This document shows positions 11,269-23,300 of a stretch of 64,000 nt of DNA, one piece after another (position 1 is the first letter of the stretch; each line of letters starts with the position of its first letter). The DNA comes from Rhizophagus clarus (Eukaryota > Glomeromycota > Glomeromycetes > Glomerales > Glomeraceae): contig BLAL01000236.1 of NCBI GenBank assembly GCA_015698045.1, positions 496,001 through 560,000 on the forward strand. Direction: 5' to 3'. Under the pieces are notes generated by a model. The model did no database searches, was not told where the DNA came from, and saw only the letters and a program-made list of their open reading frames with translations. Both the position numbers and the translations under genes were made by a program.

Positions 11269-12784
11269 CAGTCACCGGAAATGTCACATGCAGATCATTT
11301 TCATATTAAAATTATCTTGCGTAACATCAATCGCATTACTTCATTTAGTAGTTAAACATTAAATTTTTTAATGTACTACACTTATACAAATTAAGAAATT
11401 GATAGATTATCATGTGTTCTATCAATTTCTATTCTTACTTTCCGATCTTGAATAATAAAATTTTTTTTTATAACGTACGAAAAACTCTCCTTAAAAACAC
11501 ACTTTTTTCAAGATTGAAGTTGAGAAATAAAAAAATATGCAGTTTTAAAAGTAAAAATATATGTAATTTTACGAGTAGAAAAAGTTTTTCTAAGCTTGTA
11601 ATAGCGGTTATTCAGGTAGTTTTTGTATAAAACATGAAAAACTAAAAAAAACACATTATTTTTAAATATACATAAATTTTTAGAACGAAATTTCATCACC
11701 TTGATCAAAGTAAAGTACCTTTTATTGCTTAAGTAAAGTTGTTTAGCAAAATCCAAAATACTTGGATCTTAAATTTTATAAATATAGGTATAATATTTGA
11801 AAAAAAACTCGCGTTTTTATAATGGAACTGACAACTAAATCTATTTTACATATTTAGAGCGTAATTTTGGTACATTGGCAAAATGAAATTGCTTACTGCG
11901 GCTTAAGTTATGTTGTTCAGAAGTGTCAAATATATTTATATTATAAATTTTTTAAGTATATAATAAACATTCATAGAGTAATATATATTTTATAAAACTG
12001 CACTAATTTTCAATTTCTAAATTTTTTTACATCTGTTTAGTGACTTCAGAGCGTAATTTCAATACTTTGATCAAAGTAAACTACATTTTGTTGCTTAAGT
12101 AGAGTTGTTTAGGCAGGTTAGATCTATTCGTATCTTAAATTTTATAATACTATGATTAATATATATGGAGAAATTAACGTTTATATTTTCTCATCATTTA
12201 GAAATTTTAGAGCATAATTTCAACACTTTGGTCAAAGTAAATTGCCTTTTATTGCTTAAGTAATATTGTTCAGGAGGGTCTAAATTACTTGTATATCAAG
12301 TTTTATAATGCGATGATTAATACTTATGGGGGAATTAGCATTTTTTGTAACGGTATTAATTTCCGATCTTTAATTTTTATTATTTTAATAAAGAAAATAG
12401 ACTATTTTAAATAAAGATTCAAGTTGAATAATAAAGATTAAATGGGAATTTTTTTTATAAAATCGTAAAGGCACTTAATAAGTTTATATTTTTGCTTTTA
12501 AATTAAAGTACTATATTATATAAATGTAATGCTATATTTGATCTGTATTTTTTCAATTTTAACTTAATTTAGGCCGAAATTACGAGGTTGGCCAGAATTA
12601 GCAAAATTTTGGCCAGAATTATGAATTATTGATCAGCAAATTTAACCAGACTTAATTAATTTTGGCCAACTTTAATTATATACATGCGCTATACATTTGA
12701 AGAGGATACTGTGCCACAAATTTTTTTTTGCTAACCTTAATAAAAAAAATTTGCCTTATTTTTTTGTGACATTTCCAGTAACTG
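11269..12784. mobile_element. CAGT-ended TIR element, copy 1 (4-bp duplication ATAT)
   Basis: The left end is CAGTCACCGGAAATGTCAC. The right end read on the minus strand is CAGTTACTGGAAATGTCAC. ATAT flanks both sides (11265-11268 and 12785-12788). A second copy with the same ends lies at 34447-36554. The right 200 bases are strongly similar between copies (GGCCAGAATTATGAATTATT, GGCCAACTTTAATT, GTGCCACAAATTTTTTTTT). No transposase frame survives. Four-base duplications occur in Sola-type and Ginger-type elements, but the superfamily cannot be fixed from this. Confidence 0.88.
11690..12290. repeat. Four diverged internal repeats, about 160-190 bp
   Basis: The module GAGCGTAATTTCAATACTTT, GATCAAAGTAAACTAC, TTTTGTTGCTTAAGTAGAGT and TGTTTAGG recurs near 11680, 11858, 12049 and 12209 in increasing disrepair, within copy 1 of the CAGT-ended element. 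Confidence 0.7.
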
Positions 12785-12804
12785 ATATACTGCAATTTAT
12801 GATA

Positions 12805-12890
12805 TATTTATTATTATTATATTATTATATTGTCCATATTATTATTATTATATTACTATATTGTTCTTATTATTATATTATTATTATGTA
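12805..12890. repeat. TTA/ATT microsatellite
   Basis: Near-continuous TTATTATTATA repeats just outside the right end of the transposon. Confidence 0.85.
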
Positions 12891-13077
12891 TAGAATGTTT
12901 ATATAAAATATATTAAAATCATATTTATCTCGTCATGTTACTTATAAATGGCTATAAAATAATCAAAAGAGATTGATAGGATAGAAACGATATTAGAGAG
13001 TTAATTTATAAACAACGGAATTTAAATCACTCAAAATACAAGCAGTTGATTTTAAATGATGAAACAAATACCTAAAT

Positions 13078-15101
13078 TTATGTACGTCTTCTGATATCGA
13101 CCGGTACTTCTAAGTAAAAGGGACCTTGGTGCTCATCTACTTCTAAATTACCATTATTATCATCGTTTTGTTCTTTATTAGTTCCATCATTTTTATCAGC
13201 ATTACCATTATTGCCATCATCGTTATTATCACCATTACCATTATTGTCATCATCATTATTATCATCATTACCATTATTATCATCATCGTTATTATCACCG
13301 TCGTTATCCTCATTATCATCATCATCATCAGATTCTGGTTCAATCCACCTTGATGATATCCACCAATTAGCCATGTCTTGTGTTGGTCTGCTTTTTTTAT
13401 CGATATCGTCTAGACGGTGACGTTTGCGACTTAACCTGGTTCCGATGCTTACTCCGATCTCGTCCGCTCGAAATAAGATTCTTTTAACCTAATGATAAAT
13501 TTATAATTTATTAGCATAAACGCCTATGTTTTAAACTTTCGCAACTTTACGTACTCTAGAAGACCTCTACTCCTTATTGTGAATCTTAATTACAGAATTT
13601 GTACTTATCAACCTTCCTGATCTTATGTTATCGTTACGCTCTTCATTTGCCAGAACTTCGTCTTCAGTAGACCATTCATCCGAATGGACTTCTGCGATAT
13701 TTACTGCCTTTTTGCAATCTTTAATAAATACTTCCCTAGTCATATTTTTAGGACGACAATCATCTAGAATGCTGTCTTGCGTGAAGATCATGTGTTGGAG
13801 ACCTTTGCGTCTTCTTGTCATTTTCTATTAAAGAGTAAATTAAAATAATTAATAGATTATATACATTGTCATTTTAAATAATGAATTTCACACCTGATCT
13901 CTCCTCGACGTCATGTGTTGCCGTTTATATCTTACCATCCTTTTTTAATTTCCAAATCTCCCGCCGTAATTTGTGTAGCTGTTTTATTACTTTTAAAAGT
14001 TCTGTATCGTATACCTCTAATGAAGGAGGCATCGCTGCTTTGACGGCTGGTAGAAGCTTCTTATTTATCGACTTTTTTTGTTTACTAAATGTCTTTGACG
14101 TGTCGAAAAGAATCGATGAATCGAGGTTGTTTATAATATGGATTACCTCATCCTATTTAATATAACACTCATTTTTTAACGATCAATACAAAAGAGAAAT
14201 ATTTAATAAAATAAAGATATATTTACATGAACGGTTTTTTTGAAATTTTTATCAGTTATTGGAGGAAGGGCACGCTGATTCTCTCTGGACAAAACTGGGG
14301 ATAGGCTTCTATTTCTTGGTCCTTCACTCGTTCTTTCTTCCGTTAGCACTTCCACACGTTTGGTAAGATTTGAAATCATGCTTCTTAATTCGCTGACTTC
14401 TCTGTTGTTAGCACCTATTATAAATCAGTATTTAATATAAATCATTTAGTATAAAAAATTTTACGTGCAAGTAAGTAAAGAAACGTGAAAGAAATACTAC
14501 CGCTCGCTGGAGGTGAAGAAGAAGGAATTGTTAAAGATAGATCGGTTAAAGATCCTATAACAATAACGTTAAATTGGTATAGTATAAGTAAAATAAAATT
14601 TAATTAGCACTAATATAAAACAATATTACTTTTTGTAATTGATCTCCCTCTAAAGACATTTTGATAATTTCGATTATGTTGAGATTGAGAGCGTGATTGA
14701 TGTCGATAAGGGGAATGAGAGCGAGATCAAGATCGACGTTGATGGGAACGAGAATGATGGGAACGATGAGGGGAGCGAGATCGATGTTGATGAGAACGAG
14801 AATGATAGGAACGATGAGGGGAACGTGATCGTTGGGAACGATGAGGGGAGCGAGAGCGATAGGAACGCGATCGTTGGGATTCGGAATGATAATAACGAGA
14901 TTTGGATCGAGATGGGTGAGATCGAGGTTGACGAGTCGTTGAGCGAGATTTTGAGCGACTACGAGATCGATTAATATGAGTTTGATGCCGAGATTGACGA
15001 GATTGGGAACGGAAACTAGATTCATTTCGTTGAGATCTAATATGAGGATGAGAGCCATCACGAGAAATAGGAATTAAATTTAAAGGTTTGAATTTTCTCA
15101 T
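13078..15101 (-). CDS. Multi-exon gene with SR-rich N-terminus, unknown function
   Basis: I assemble six exons on the minus strand: 15101-14630, 14554-14501, 14414-14227, 14152-13936, 13824-13594 and 13488-13078. Exons 1-4 join in phase across GT...AG introns (ITK|RSLTDL, PPAS|GANNRE, KTVH|DEVIH). The first about 150 residues are Arg-Ser dipeptides (YRSRSPHRSQRSRSPHRS). Exon 3 has a probable coiled coil (VSELRSMISNLTKRVEVLTE). The last exon has a DNN/GN-rich acidic run and ends VDIRRRT. RS domains bind RNA or other RS proteins, so a nuclear RNA-processing role is possible but inferred. An in-frame TGA at 14727-14729 sits where CGA (Arg) is expected. Exon 4 to exon 5 also does not keep phase, so the gene may be inactive. 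Family not recognised. Confidence 0.6.
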
Positions 15102-15104
15102 TAT

Positions 15105-15720
15105 AATATTTGATAATTTGATAATTTAAAGATTAAACAAGAAACAAAGGCTCTATATATAACCGTTACTTACGTCTTCTGAACCATTTTTGTTATCGTC
15201 TGATTAAAATAAAAGATAGATTAAATTAATAAGACTCGTTATCATTTAATAAAATATATCGCTATCAATATTAATTAAAATAAATCAATAAATTAAATAA
15301 ACTTGATATTATATCGCTTTCAATTAATTAAAATGTATTATTTAAAATAATCAGTAAACTACATTAATTAAATTAAGATAAATCAATCAATATTTAAATA
15401 TATCAGTAAACTAGATATTATATCGCTATCAATTAATTAAAATATATCAATAAACTAAATATTATAGCGTTATCAATTAATAGAATATATCAATAAATTA
15501 ATTAAAATATATCAGTAAACAATTAATAATTAAAAATATCAATAAATTAATTAAAATATATCAATAAAGTATATCAATGAATTAATTAAAATATATTAAT
15601 AAACTAAATATTATATCATTATCATAAATAACATGTCCAAATTAGTAATAACACATTTGAAGCTTGATAAAGTTATACTTACGGAAGCTGGTTTTTCTGA
15701 CAGGAAATATAATTGGCGAA
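15105..15720 (-). other. Possible 5' exons and a repeat-filled leader intron of the SR-rich gene
   Basis: Two short exon-like pieces with good borders lie upstream on the minus strand. One follows TTTTAATCAG and ends before GTAAGTAAC near 15176. The other follows CCTGTCAG and ends before GTAAGTATA near 15682. Between them, 15235-15625 is an AT repeat of AATATATCAATAAATTAATT with TATCGCTATCAATTAATT. If the gene is transcribed, these would be its 5' exons. Confidence 0.3.
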
Positions 15721-16715
15721 AAGAAATATGCTTACTTTGTTAAGCCGACGAAAATAAGGCGAAAAATAAGGCGAAAAATATCGTCAACCATTAACGAAAA
15801 AAATGAAAGGCAACAAAGAAAATTTGTTGCATCGTACTAAAACGTGGAGAAAAAAGAAAGAAAGCGTGGTAAACGTACGCAAATGTACCATACTCACGAG
15901 CAAATTTATAGTAAACGTAAACAAATTGGAAATCACCGATTTGTAGAACGTGCATGGTAAACGCAAACAAACTTTATAGCTCCTGCCAATCACGTCGGGT
16001 GACATTTATGCACTATCTAGTCACGTGGTATTAACAAACTGTACGTCTGTGCCAACTGCCAAGGGCAAAAGAAGAATTAAAGATTTATTAAAACAATTCT
16101 ATTAATTAACAAGTAATTTTAACCATGACTGATTGTTAGAATAAACGTATATATGCTATAACTCAACGTATTATTGTAAGCGACTCAATAAAAGATAAAA
16201 TAATAAATATTTGATATCTCGTTAACAGCTTTAAATGATACTGATGTACTAGAAATTGACGAAAATATATAAAAAAAAAAATGAAATATAGTTTTTCCTA
16301 ATTTTTGATATATTCGAAAGAATAGGCCAAGTGTTAAATTTTGATGTTGTTGCAGTTGCGAACAACTAAGACACTTTTTTTATAACTCTCGCATTTTGAT
16401 CTGTGAATAGGAAATTGCTACATCTCTACTTAAATTATTTGGATCTTTCAAATTCGTGATGATATATGAGATTTATTAGTAAGTCGATTGACATGTTTCA
16501 AGAATCGGATTAATTGAATTTGAAAAAATTTTCTAGTATAATTATACCCCTTAATACCAAATTTAATTAGAGAATTAGCAAAAATAAAATTATATTTTAA
16601 AATACATTGGTCTTGACATCATTGTCATGTGTTATTATCAAAATAGCTTAATTACCAAGCTGTGCCTTGACAAAAATGGACCAAGAATCGGGATTGCTGA
16701 ACCAATTAGATTGAT
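15721..16715. other. Intergenic region
   Basis: No gene found. Around 15830-15980 GGTAAACG and its complement recur several times, possibly control or repeat sequence. Confidence 0.4.
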
Positions 16716-16751
16716 TTGCAATTCCTTAAAAAAAAAAAAAAAAAAAAAAAA

Positions 16752-16940
16752 ATGTCGGAATCTCTAGATACAAGAACCAGAACCAAAGTGCATTGTTTCT
16801 GTAAAGAATGTAACGGTAAATTGGTTGATCCAAGGACTAAACTGAAACATGAGTTAAAATATAAATTAAAATCTAATGCGAATAATAATTTTGGTAACAA
16901 TTATCAAGAAGGTTCTTCACAATTAAAAAATAAATATTAA
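16752..16940 (+). pseudogene. Solo N-terminal fragment of a transposase-like protein
   Basis: The 62-codon frame has HCFCKECNGKLVDPRTKLKH, with the same C-x-C-x2-C, VD-x-RT and H arrangement as the N-terminus of the Plavaka-like transposase at 23.5 kb (CDCICCEGVEVDSRTQEKH). It starts directly after a poly-A run of about 28. Nothing of the catalytic region follows, so it is a fragment or a captured domain. Confidence 0.5.
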
Positions 16941-17184
16941 ACACTATTAATCCATATTTATCATGGTTAAGAAATTATAAATATTCAGCGTTTTATTATT
17001 AACTATCATGAAGTAGTTCAATGCATGATATATTTATACTATTAAGACAATTTGATATATAAAAAAAAATTTCTTTATCAACGTTGTACTTCAATTTACT
17101 TATCTAATTGACAAATACTTAAAAATATAACTTATTAATTGAATTTAATAAGATTTTGTCATTGGTAAATTTAATTTCAATCAC

Positions 17185-17472
17185 TTACTTTTTAGCAGAT
17201 TCAATATAAAATTTATACTCCCATTCTTCAGCAGCTGTTGCTTCGTGATAATATAACTCCTTCCATTCATTTAAATTATTAGTAACTTCTTTAAGTTTTT
17301 TATTTAAATCTTCTATCATCCTTTTAGAATTTGCTAATTCCAAACTTAATCCAATACGTTTTTTATTAGCAATATCATACATTTTAGACCAAAAAGTAGA
17401 CTTGTATCGTAATTCGATTCTTTTTACTTTTGTTTTTGACCAACTCTTTGTACTTTTATTTTTTCGAGTCAT
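17185..17472 (-). CDS. Small coiled-coil protein, unknown
   Basis: It starts MTRKNKSTKSWSKTKVKR and runs 95 residues to ESAKK. The middle (ELANSKRMIEDLNKKLKEVT) should form a coiled coil, and an aromatic acidic tail (AAEEWEYKFYIESAK) follows. The basic N-terminus may bind nucleic acid. The ATG is preceded by CTCTTTCAG, which looks like a splice acceptor. The stop overlaps a perfect donor, AA|GTAAGTGATT, so this may be one exon of a longer protein. Codon use looks normal for a gene. Family not recognised. Confidence 0.5.
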   Translation of the reverse strand: MTRKNKSTKSWSKTKVKRIELRYKSTFWSKMYDIANKKRIGLSLELANSKRMIEDLNKKLKEVTNNLNEWKELYYHEATAAEEWEYKFYIESAKK

Positions 17473-17505
17473 CTGAAAGAGAATAAACGAATATTGTGCA
17501 TGCAA

Positions 17506-18078
17506 GGTAATTGTAAGGAAAAAAAATCGGAATAAAAATGGGATGATACAAAAAACGAATTACTATTACTTCTAAATAAGAAAATAAAATAAATAAAATA
17601 AAACAAGAGAAATAATAGCAAGTGGTGGGAATGAGCGTGCCGTTAAGCGCTAAAGTGCCCAAATCTCACCTTTTTGATCAATCCTTTATTAAGATTTTGA
17701 GAATAATATTCGATTATTGGATGTACTTATACAAGAAGAAATGTCAAAATGAGGATATTTTTTCTAATTTTGTTGTTCAATGTGCAGAACGTTAATCCAA
17801 TTAACTCGTCAAATTCTTATTAAAGTAAGTTTACATATGTAAAAAATTTAAAGCACTAACTTATGAAAATAAACACATTGATGAATAATTTATGGCAAAT
17901 ATGTTATGCCCCTCTGATAAATATAAACAGTGAAAACAAGGTATGGAGTGATGCCTGTGATGAATATTATGCTATCATATGATCATGAATTTTATATTAT
18001 CATAAATCTTTAATACATTGATTTATACTTAATAAAATATTGTATTTCTTATATTATTTAAAAAAAAACTTATATCAG
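17506..18078. other. Intergenic or intronic stretch
   Basis: I see one exon-like piece (after GTGCAG near 17787, before GTAAGTTTAC near 17825) and otherwise nothing. Confidence 0.35.
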
Positions 18079-18289
18079 AATACACGTGAAAGTGACGATT
18101 TTGATGCTTTAACACGTGATGAGCATAACATTCTGTTTAAAACTAAATCAGATGTATTAAAAAACGTTTCTATGAAAATGCCACACTTTTTTCTTCAAAG
18201 ATCTTGGATTTTGAAGCATATTAAAAACCATGAAAACTCTTGTCAATATTATACTATTCCAGTTCGCGCACAAATAATGCAACTTTCTG
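18079..18289 (+). CDS. Isolated exon-like ORF, 70 codons
   Basis: It is bounded by an acceptor (TTATATCAG) and a donor (CTG|GTAAATTA) and open throughout. It begins NTRESDDFDALTRDEHNILF and ends VRAQIMQLS, with mixed composition typical of coding sequence. No partner exon in the right phase was found on either side, and a hAT-type MITE lies just downstream. Product not recognised. Confidence 0.4.
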
Positions 18290-18323
18290 GTAAATTATAT
18301 ATGATAATATAATTAAACATAAT

Positions 18324-18467
18324 TAGGGTTGGGAAATTTGTATGTACTAGGTAAAATTTATCCCTGTACTTGTACTGTACAGTACTAAATTTTATATTAA
18401 TTATTATATGTACTAACTGTACTAAACTGTACTAAACTGTACTAACTGTACTAATTTCCCAACCCTG
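18324..18467. mobile_element. hAT-type MITE, 144 bp
   Basis: Ends TAGGGTTGGGAAATT and, inverted, CAGGGTTGGGAAATT. It is flanked by a perfect 8-bp duplication AACATAAT (18316-18323 and 18468-18475). The interior is repeats of GTACTAACT. CAGGG-type ends with 8-bp duplications are typical of hAT. Confidence 0.93.
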
Positions 18468-18529
18468 AACATAATTTTTAAATAATTCATTAACAATTAT
18501 TAATTAGAAAAAAATAATGTATTTATTGG

Positions 18530-18760
18530 TAAACACTGGTCAAAATCGATGCTATCGGGTACATATCAGGTACCTACATATCGGTGATTAATCAGGTATA
18601 TATCGGGCTTTTTTACATATCGGGTACCTGATTTGTCACATCTTAAAAATGTGCCTAAAATTTAGTCTCCGATATGTTATATCGGGCGCCCGATATTTGT
18701 ACGAAAATTCAAAAATTATTATATATATCGGGCACCGATATTTGTACGAATCTTTTAATT
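18530..18760. repeat. TATCGGGTACA-rich dispersed repeat, copy A
   Basis: It begins GGTCAAAATCGATGCTATCG, continues with many TATCGGGTACATATCGG words, and fades near 18760. The same family lies inverted at 28975-29362. Confidence 0.8.
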
Positions 18761-19290
18761 TTTTCTTAATTAACGAACGTTTGCTTACGTTTCATTTTTT
18801 TTTCCTTTTATGTCTTCCTTTCTTCTCCGTCTCAACTTAATTGGATTGATCGGATCCAATCATTATAAAATTTTTTTATCGATTGTCTATCATAAAAAAA
18901 AAATTCTTTTTTGGTTTTAACCCGGTTTTTTTATTCCTTGTCTGGTTTAAGCCGAAATTATTTTTTTTTTATTTTCTTTTCGGTTTTGAACCAGAATTTA
19001 CTTTTTTTTTTTTGTAAGTATTGCCGGACGAATCATATGAACCCGCCCATACGTGTAGGACCTCATTAAGAATGAATATTAACCACAATTTTCCCAATTA
19101 ATCTATTCAACATATGTTTCTAAAATTAGTACTGATAAAAATTTTGTGACATAACGCCAATTTTCATTTTCACGTTTTATTGATTTCACACGTTTTCTCA
19201 AAAATCTCTTTCCTTTCTAATAGGTAAAGTTGACATTATATACAAACTATTTGGTCTACCATCTAACTTTTGCGTTCCTTCTATTTTTCG
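18761..19290. other. Intergenic stretch
   Basis: Contains T-rich runs alternating with CGGTTTTAACC-like words (18915-18995). No gene. Confidence 0.4.
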
Positions 19291-19296
19291 CTCAGT

Positions 19297-19635
19297 ATGG
19301 GTCGTCAGTCACAAGATAGTAAAAAGAAGTTTCGAAAGTTGATACAAAAAATATGTGCGAGGGGCGAGAAAATTTGCTAAACGCATAAACGCCATAAATG
19401 CAAATCGATAAGCGCGCTATAAAGCGCGCATTGAACTTGAGCGTGAAGAAGTACCTGAGTGTGAAGTAGATGATAATGGCAAGTATTCCTTGGGTTTACG
19501 CTCGGCCATGATTACATTTTTGTTTAGCGGTCTTGTGCATCCAATGGTTATTAATCTTGCATTAGCTTTTTGTGTTGTATCCCCATTCTATTTAAGTAAA
19601 CGGTTCCAGAAAATGGGTAATGCTTTTCTAACACT
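19297..19635 (+). pseudogene. Broken N-terminal gene fragment, unknown family
   Basis: From ATG 19297, MGRQSQDSKKKFRKLIQKIC is basic. A one-base shift near 19356 leads into ARKFAKRINAINANR, a TAA near 19408, then ARYKARIELEREEVPECEVD. The segment YSLGLRSAMITFLFSGLVHP is followed by MVINLALAFCVVSPFYLSKR. The basic, acidic, then hydrophobic order looks like the start of a transposon-encoded protein, but I do not recognise the family. Confidence 0.4.
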
Positions 19636-19639
19636 GGAA

Positions 19640-19985
19640 AATACTTTTTTTTTCCTTTTTTTAGATAACGATTCCAACATCAACTTGTAGATCGTTAGTT
19701 CGTTACTGTTTTATAAGTATTCAAGTGGAATAAAAGTTTTTATACTGTATCAATAATTTATTTTAGACGGTTTGTGTTATTAATTAAATTTTTATGTTCT
19801 TTATCAGAGGAGAATGATGTAATGATCTTATTATTTCACTACTATCTTATAATAAAACATATTTCTTCACTGTTTAATTTGTACTCCCCATGATTATGTT
19901 TGTATAATTTTTCAATAATTGAAATACATATGTAGGGTAGGATCAACCGTATTGTTGATTGTACTCCATGCATAGTGTGATTAGT
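19640..19985. other. AT-rich stretch
   Basis: No feature recognised. Confidence 0.4.
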
Positions 19986-20270
19986 GTCATGTAATGCAAA
20001 AAATCATGTTTCTTTAACTCATGTTTAAACTCGTGATGAATTCGTGCTCAACTTGAGTTGATAAAATTATTACAAAATCATTGATTTTATTAAATTTATC
20101 AGAATTTTTATACCTAATTAAAGATGATTAACATAAAATTCACTAACGATTTTATTATAACATTACCGACTTTTTTGTTAATCTTGGATATTTTATTTTG
20201 AATTTAAATTGTTCGCTTTGAACTTGAGTTCAACTCGAGTTTAACTCGTTCGCTCAAGTGTATTGTGGAT
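19985..20270. repeat. ACTCGAGTT-rich dispersed repeat, copy A
   Basis: Contains GAACTTGAGTTCAACTCGAG with TTTAACTCGTTCGCTCAAGT and an AT-rich body (ATACCTAATTAAAGATGATT). The same sequence occurs in reverse orientation at 27567-27800, so the two copies flank the Plavaka-like locus as a distant inverted pair. Confidence 0.85.
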
Positions 20271-20374
20271 CCGTAATTATTAAATTGTGATATGATATTT
20301 GTATATTGTAGATCATTAAATATTACATCATAGAATTTCATGGAACTTAGAAAACAGAATGTTAGTGTAACATA

Positions 20375-23300
20375 CTATACATTAAATTTTCTATTCAAAG
20401 GTATTATCGACAAATATTTTCCTTTTCCTACATTTACGTGTTTGAATTTTGTAGCGCGACATAATATTCTATGGACCGCTATTAGTGAATCACAACCTTC
20501 CTCGCAGTGTTCAGCTTTCCATAGCTCCGTGTTTGATATTTCCGGCTCCATGAATCTATGCTTAAACCGAATGTCAGAGGAAGGTGCGTTTTTATACCAC
20601 TTGACATATACCAGAAGATGAGTTTTTGGCCTTTCGGGTAATTTAAGCGTATGTTCAAAGTAATATTGAACCTCTCCTGGATATATGTCAGTTGATTCAT
20701 CATTAAATGCTTTCCATTTTGCAAGAATGGTCGAATTTTTTTCATGACGAGCCGAAATCATGGATCCAAAAATTTTGGCGCCAATTTGTAATCTTGCATA
20801 TTGATTAATTTGTAGATCCATGAATCCTAATATCTCATCCTTTTCTTTCTCGTACAATATTTGATACCATTCACACAGAAACTCTCGCAATTCCAAAGGC
20901 ATAACAACCCTTAAATATGATGGTTTAAGGAATTGTCCCGGTATTGCTTCGGTACCATAAATTTTGGAAAGCGTAGACGTGTTATGTCTCATGGATAAGA
21001 AATGGTTCAGCTCTTCTCTTTCTGTTGTAACCGCCAAACTACCTACATCTTTTTTTGGCACAAGAAAGCAAAGAGATTCGCCTAAAAGACCGGACGACCA
21101 TTTACGCGTTAAATAATAATCAACCAAGGTATTTTTAAGGACAATTTTCATTAATTCGGGCTCTATTTGCCGGTTACTGTTGGGATATGATCCTATTGAT
21201 AATGGAAGTTTTTTTCTTTTTTTTAAAAAAAAAGGACTTGAAGACACAAAAACAATTAAGTACATTACCTATATATCCGTTAAGTCTCTCAAATGGAAAA
21301 AGCCAAAAACTATATATAGGTTCATAATCACGACAGCAATCAGCAATATGAAGCGAAAGATGTATGTTACTTGTTATAAATTCTGGCCCATATGTATTTT
21401 CTATGAGGTGAGCCATGTCTTTTAATCTTTCTTGTGCTTCTTTCAAATCATCTTCGGTAATAATTCTCGTTACCAAAAGATTACAAGCCCGAACAAAATG
21501 ACCTAAAATCTTTCTATCATTATTATCCAGCATATCCCATAGAATATTTGTTGAATAGATCATAATGAACGTCTTTCATTGATCAGCAGTTAAATTGGAA
21601 AAACCTTCACTTCCAATTGCAATTTTTGGAGGAATGCGACCAATATCAGAAGGTAATTCAACATGATCCATTCTACTTTGTGCCACCCGAAGTTGTTCCA
21701 TGCTTAATTTTTTCTGGTTCACAAAAATAGATTTAAATATCCATTTTGCTACACCAAGAAAGAGGCAATGCATTGGATCTACTGCAGCAAAACGTACGGG
21801 ATTCATATATGGAAGACGAAGCAATTCAGACTAGCGTACACCATGTTCTTTGAAGTGGTCTTCTCTAGAACTCTTTGAATTGCATTGCAACCATTCATGT
21901 GCATGTTTTCTATGTGATTCTGCTGTACTTATCTCATAGGTATGATCTCCTCCATAATGAGTTTTCTTATACTCTTCACTGTAAATACTACGTTTCTCAC
22001 ACCTATGGCATTTCATTACTGCAGATCCATGTCCAAACAGCTTTCGGGTGGCTGGTATGTCTGATGATCCAACAATTAATGCAACTTTAATGTCTATACC
22101 ATCAGGGCACTGATAGGTTTTTGGAACCCTCCAACCCTTCCAGAGATCTAGAAGTTCATCTACAATAGGGGCTAAATAATGATTTATACGTTCTAGTCCC
22201 ACCTCTTTTGGCCCTGATAAAAAACCCAAATATATAGTATTTTCGGGTTTATTTCTTTCAGATCTCGGAAGGTTACAGACTGATGCATAAATAGCACCAG
22301 TGCTGTGTTGAGTATAGGTGAAAGGTTGGAACCAATCAAGATTAAAGAGAAGACCTAGATGGGTTGTGGCAGTTTCTGATGTAAAAAAGGTACTACCATC
22401 AAACGGAAAGGTTTTCCATACTTTACCATCATAAATATCTGAGTAAAGATTAACTCCTTCTCTTCGAACCCCTGATAATTTCAGCATATTTTCAAACCCA
22501 GGTCTTTGGTATAGCATACTCAATTGCTGACGAATGCTTGGTTTTGGATATAACATACGAGGTACAGCAATTGATTCACCTTTTCTTTTTTTAAGGACAG
22601 AAAGTGGGTTGTTGCATTTGTTTCGGCGACTGGGTACTGGATTAAATGGGAATTCTTCATTTAAGCAATTCATTATGGCAGCTTTTCCTTCCTCCTTATA
22701 TTCAGCAATATTTTTAACATTATGCAATTTATGGCAATTATTACATACGGCTAACTTCATTTTCGGCTGAAAGATACTTAACATTTTTTTTGCCATATAT
22801 AAAGATTTAGGAAAATTTTTGAATTGCAATTTGTTTAAACGAGTAAGTACAATATTCAAGAATTTTATTAATGCTTCAAGTGCTATATCAGGAAGTCTAA
22901 ATCTTTGTTGAAATTTAAATGCCCATAGAATAATTTCGGTCTCAATAGAGTCATTTAAATTTTCCATAACGAATTCTTCGTCATTATCGTCATCATCAAT
23001 TTTGGGGTATGCAAAAAAATTTCTTATATCATCATTCTCCTCCTCCTCTTCTTCCTGTTCTATATTATCATCATCTTCTTCATTTTCTTTTTCCTGATCT
23101 ATACTATTATCATCATCCTCATCTACTTCTTGAAAAATATAATCCTGATCTATATTATCATTTTCATTATCAAGCATAAGAGCTGGAATACGAAAGTTTG
23201 ATGAAAACAATGTATGTATATTTTCATTATTATTATTATTATTATTTGGTTCAGGATTTTTATGAAAAAAATCAGGATTTGGACTTGATGTACGATGGTT

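Noticed and set aside
12790-12910. Ile/Tyr/Leu frame near 12.7-12.9 kb
   Set aside because: Translation of a TTA microsatellite and the right end of a transposon.
13143-13420. Hydrophobic and Ser/Leu-rich frames on both strands
   Set aside because: Shadows of the Asp/Asn-rich repeat coding region of the SR-rich gene's last exon.
14600-15061. Leu/Ile/Asp-rich minus frame and Glu/Asn-rich plus frame
   Set aside because: Other frames of the Arg-Ser repeat. The RS frame starts with ATG and splices in phase.
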